Assembly: GCF_003014575.1 (NCBI RefSeq)
Contig: NZ_PYGF01000007.1
Location: forward strand, 124,001 to 188,000
DNA: 64,000 bases
Origin: Cecembia rubra
GTDB lineage: Bacteria > Bacteroidota > Bacteroidia > Cytophagales > Cyclobacteriaceae
Direction: 5' to 3'
Shown here: positions 61,334-64,000 of the stretch, piece by piece
Layout of the letters: each line of letters opens with the position of its first letter
Numbering within the stretch: position 1 is the stretch's first letter
Program-made: the position numbers and the translations under genes
Notes under the pieces: generated by a model
Database searches by the model: none
Seen by the model: the letters and a program-made list of their open reading frames with translations, nothing else
Told to the model about the DNA's origin: nothing

Positions 61334-63625
61334 ATGATCCATTCAGATTTTATCCATCATAACCCCAAGCTCCATATTTTTCTTCCACTTTACTATACGC
61401 TCTGGGCTGATAGTATCCTGACACCCACTGAAATCAAAGAAATGGAAGCCTTGATAGAAAGGCAGGAATGGTTGGGTGTAGAAGAAAAGGCTTGGCTGCT
61501 GGAGAAATTGAACCCCACGCAACCGCCCAAGCCCAAAGTCCTTAAAGCGATCCGAAAAGAGATCCAGTCTTTGGAAATCAAAGAACTGGAAAGTCTCAGC
61601 AGCATTGGAATAGCACTTGTCCGTAAGTATGATCCAAAGCTAGCATTCAGCCAAAAAACAGTACTTGATTTTCAGAATACCGAACGTGCTCTCGGTCTCC
61701 TAGGAAAGGAAGCCGGCTATGCTTTCAAATCGGGCCATCAGACTATTACCACAAGCCATGTAGCGGAACAAAACTTTGACATCAATGAGATGGCCAAAAT
61801 TCTGGATGGCAAGCAGGCAGTGTTGATCCGAAAAGTAAAAACCATCATTGCTGATCCAACTTTTGCTTACAGGGAGTTTGACAGCCTAAAGGAACAGCGG
61901 GAACAAACGCTGGTTTGGTGTCAGGAACTTGCCAAACAGGGCTTTGGGGCATGGGCTTTTCCCAAATTTGCTGGAGGTAAGCAAGACATGGAGGGTTACT
62001 TTACCATCATGGAAACCCTCTCTTACCATGACCTGAGCATGGTCATCAAATTTGGGGTGCAGTTTGGACTATGGGGTATGAGTATCTTTTTCCTAGGCAC
62101 GGACAAACACCATCAAAAATACCTCAAAGATGTGGGCAGTCTAAAATTGCCCGGCTGTTTTGCCATGACGGAAACCGGACACGGATCCAATGTGAGAGGC
62201 CTGGAGACTACAGCCATCTACAATCACAGCAAAAAGACCTTCACCATCCATACCCCCAATCCGGATGCCAGAAAGGAATACATCGGAAATGCTGCCATGC
62301 ACGGTCAAATGGCAACCGTTTTTGCCAAGTTGATGATCGATGGCGAGGACTTTGGGGTAAATGCTTTCATTGTTCCTCTAAGAGATTCCCAAGGTAATAT
62401 GGAGCCCGGTGTAAGCATAGAAGACTGTGGCCGGAAGATGGGACTTAATGGGGTTGACAATGGAGTGATTTATTTTGATCAGGTAGAAATTCCAAAGGAA
62501 AATATGCTGGACAGGTTCTCCTTTGTCAATGAAGCAGGTGAATTTGAAAGCCCCATCAGTTCTGACAACAGGAGATTTTTTACTATGCTCGGTACTTTGG
62601 TGGGGGGTAGGATAGGGATACCAAGGTCTGCCCTATCTGCTTCCAAAACAGGGTTGACCATTGCTATCCGACATGGGGAGAAGCGAAGGCAGTTTGGTCC
62701 TGAAGGAGGGGAAGAGGTACCTATCTTGAATTACAGAATGCATCAAAGGAGATTGATGCCGCCATTGGCAAGCAGTTATGCACTCCACTTTGCTTTGCGC
62801 TACCTCACTGAGCGGTTTTTAAACAGAACAGAGGAAGATGCCCAGGAGATTGAGGCTTTGGCTGCGGGGTTAAAGGCCTACACGACCTGGTTTACAACAG
62901 CGACTTTGCAGGAATGCCGGGAAGCCTGCGGAGGAAAAGGATACCTCTCAGAAAACAGAATCGATGCTCTCAAAAATGATACAGATGTATATACCACTTT
63001 CGAAGGAGATAATGTAGTCTTGATGCAGTTGGTGGCTAAAAATAGACTCACGGAATTCAAGCAGGAATTTGGTGACATCAACATGTTTACCATCTTTAAT
63101 TATGTCGTTAGTCAGGCCAAAACCTCAATTACGGAAAAGAATCCTTTGATCGTAAGAAATACAGATCAGGCCCACCTCTTGGACATGGACTTCCACCTGA
63201 ATGCCTTCAAATACAGGGAGAGAGCTATCTTGGCGAGTGCAGCACAAAGGATCAAAAGGCATATTGACAATGGAATGGATTCCTTTGATGCCTTCAATGT
63301 AGTCCAGCACCATTTGGTCAATGTAGGGCAGGCTTATATTGAAAGAATCATCTTGGAAGAATTCCAAAAAGCAGTAAGAGAAGCTGCCGGCAAAGGTGTG
63401 CAGGATGCACTGACCCAACTTTGCCAGTTGTATGCTTTGCATACGATAGAGAAAAATAGCGGTTGGTACCTGGAACAAGGGTATATGGAAGGTGTCAAAA
63501 CCAAGGCGATCAGAAAAGAAGTCAATCAACTCTGTTGGGAAATCAGAAAAAATGCTTTGGCTCTTACCGATGCTTTTGATATTCCTGAAAGCTGCATTGC
63601 CGCGCCCATAGCCAAGAGAAATTGA
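61334..63625 (+). CDS. Acyl-CoA oxidase/dehydrogenase-type flavoprotein
   Basis: The 763-residue protein has an N-terminal extension of about 150 residues, then an acyl-CoA oxidase-like core: GFGAWAFPKFAGGKQDMEGY, GCFAMTETGHGSNVRGLETT, GVDNGVIYFDQVEIPKENML, and RECREACGGKGYLSENRID-type sequence (QECREACGGKGYLSENRID). The length and the 'CGGKGYL' region resemble acyl-CoA oxidases (ACOX), which make trans-2-enoyl-CoA and hydrogen peroxide. Bacterial members may work as dehydrogenases. It follows the helicase by about 107 bp and is not near the fad operon. Confidence 0.8.
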   Translation: MIHSDFIHHNPKLHIFLPLYYTLWADSILTPTEIKEMEALIERQEWLGVEEKAWLLEKLNPTQPPKPKVLKAIRKEIQSLEIKELESLSSIGIALVRKYDPKLAFSQKTVLDFQNTERALGLLGKEAGYAFKSGHQTITTSHVAEQNFDINEMAKILDGKQAVLIRKVKTIIADPTFAYREFDSLKEQREQTLVWCQELAKQGFGAWAFPKFAGGKQDMEGYFTIMETLSYHDLSMVIKFGVQFGLWGMSIFFLGTDKHHQKYLKDVGSLKLPGCFAMTETGHGSNVRGLETTAIYNHSKKTFTIHTPNPDARKEYIGNAAMHGQMATVFAKLMIDGEDFGVNAFIVPLRDSQGNMEPGVSIEDCGRKMGLNGVDNGVIYFDQVEIPKENMLDRFSFVNEAGEFESPISSDNRRFFTMLGTLVGGRIGIPRSALSASKTGLTIAIRHGEKRRQFGPEGGEEVPILNYRMHQRRLMPPLASSYALHFALRYLTERFLNRTEEDAQEIEALAAGLKAYTTWFTTATLQECREACGGKGYLSENRIDALKNDTDVYTTFEGDNVVLMQLVAKNRLTEFKQEFGDINMFTIFNYVVSQAKTSITEKNPLIVRNTDQAHLLDMDFHLNAFKYRERAILASAAQRIKRHIDNGMDSFDAFNVVQHHLVNVGQAYIERIILEEFQKAVREAAGKGVQDALTQLCQLYALHTIEKNSGWYLEQGYMEGVKTKAIRKEVNQLCWEIRKNALALTDAFDIPESCIAAPIAKRN

Positions 63626-63705
63626 TCTGCCAATAATCCATGATATCGACTCTTCTCCTCCTGCAAATGTGCCAGGAGAGGTAGCGTTATCCGGGGAAAA
63701 TGCCT

Positions 63706-63960
63706 TTATTCCCCACAGGCCCCTTCTTCAAACTTCAAAATACCTTTGGCACCGGCTTCACAAGCATTGCCGTAGGTTTTTCCATCGCAGCCACAGACGG
63801 GTTGATAGATGGCTGGACACATGATATCTTCCCTTATTTTACTGCTATCAAAGCAGTCTTTGGCCAATAACACCTCTGGTTCAGTTTGTACATTTTCACA
63901 CATAAAAGCTGAGGAAAAAAGGAATGGAAGAACAAATAGAAGGTTCAGTGTTTTTTTCAT
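63706..63960 (-). CDS. Exported Kazal-type domain protein
   Basis: The 84-residue protein has a signal peptide (LLFVLPFLFSSAFM) and one Kazal-like motif: CPAIYQPVCGCDGKTYGNAC, then CGE near the end. The Cys pattern of six residues fits a small disulfide-bonded serine-protease inhibitor fold. Kazal domains occur in some bacteria but are rare. The reactive site residue would be near Tyr-Gln-Pro; no target is known. It lies alone, and a CTCCTG/CAGGAG hairpin sits downstream near 63655-63675. Confidence 0.75.
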   Translation of the reverse strand: MKKTLNLLFVLPFLFSSAFMCENVQTEPEVLLAKDCFDSSKIREDIMCPAIYQPVCGCDGKTYGNACEAGAKGILKFEEGACGE

Positions 63961-64000
63961 GGTCTTGGTATTTTCTGTAAGACGAATAAAAGGGCTTAAG

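Noticed and set aside
1..64000. tRNA or rRNA genes
   Set aside because: No cloverleaf-like segment with GTTCRANNC and CCA-side pairing, and no rRNA motif, was noticed by eye; a tRNA search program would be decisive.

Overview
The window looks like a chromosomal segment of a gliding-type Bacteroidota bacterium, most likely order Cytophagales (Cyclobacteriaceae-like). The support is a GldJ-type gliding lipoprotein, many lipoproteins with short Bacteroidota-style signals, Bacteroidota -7 promoter elements (TAnnTTTG), several dispersed four-helix-bundle genes and the absence of strong Shine-Dalgarno sequences. The genus cannot be fixed from sequence reading alone.

Positions 1-13326 form the most unusual region: an integron-like gene-cassette array. 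A tyrosine recombinase (12214-13326) lies beside seven consecutive units, all coded on the minus strand and separated by six sites of about 150 bp (S1-S6). Each site has two ~20-bp arms that differ between sites but stay complementary within a site, a loop of about 70 nt, and a fixed core spacing of 119-121 bp. The two ends of each complete cassette are complementary over 14-15 bp, as expected if cassettes enter from circles carrying a single folded site. Numbered outward from the recombinase, C1 (11487-12122) encodes a small exported protein, C2 (8746-11486) a Zorya-like ZorA/ZorB/HNH defence module, C3 (7431-8745) a protein with a HEPN-like motif, and C4 (6438-7430) an unknown protein. C5 (4434-6437) encodes dodecin, an HhH protein and two others; C6 (683-4433) an ArsR regulator, SnoaL, DoxX, a DODA-type dioxygenase and others; C7 (1-682, running off the window) a controller HTH and a probable restriction-modification enzyme. 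The cassettes also share a leader motif about 25 nt inside each boundary. A second hairpin family occurs in C6 and C7.

Positions 13.6-20.7 kb hold a fatty-acid beta-oxidation operon in the order MarR, FadN-type, thiolase, acyl-CoA dehydrogenase. This is the gene order of Bacillus fadNAE. Two four-helix-bundle (rRNA intervening-sequence-type) genes and low-complexity DNA are inserted between the fad genes, and a palindromic operator lies upstream of marR. A long-chain acyl-CoA ligase follows at 22.0-23.8 kb.

Positions 23.8-31.2 kb hold an AT-rich gap with many near-consensus DnaA boxes (candidate oriC), a lipoprotein, a methyltransferase, mnmG, two parS palindromes, ybeY, an anti-sigma kinase, xth and an AhpD-like gene. 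The parS pair and mnmG suggest that the window is close to the replication origin.

Positions 31-46 kb hold ordinary core and envelope genes: ComF, a GH5 glycosidase, two TPM proteins with LemA, a large PAS/GAF histidine kinase, an aspartyl-protease/PDZ protein, Fur, cytochrome oxidase subunit III, mfd and gldJ. Positions 46.8-64 kb hold an S9 peptidase, a TPR-HTH regulator, a TonB-C protein, a histidine-phosphatase-like lipoprotein, a GNAT protein next to a 97-bp tandem repeat, an SMP-30 lipoprotein, an exonuclease-RecQ-UvrD fusion of 1605 residues, an acyl-CoA oxidase-type enzyme and a Kazal-domain protein. No tRNA, rRNA or CRISPR array was seen.
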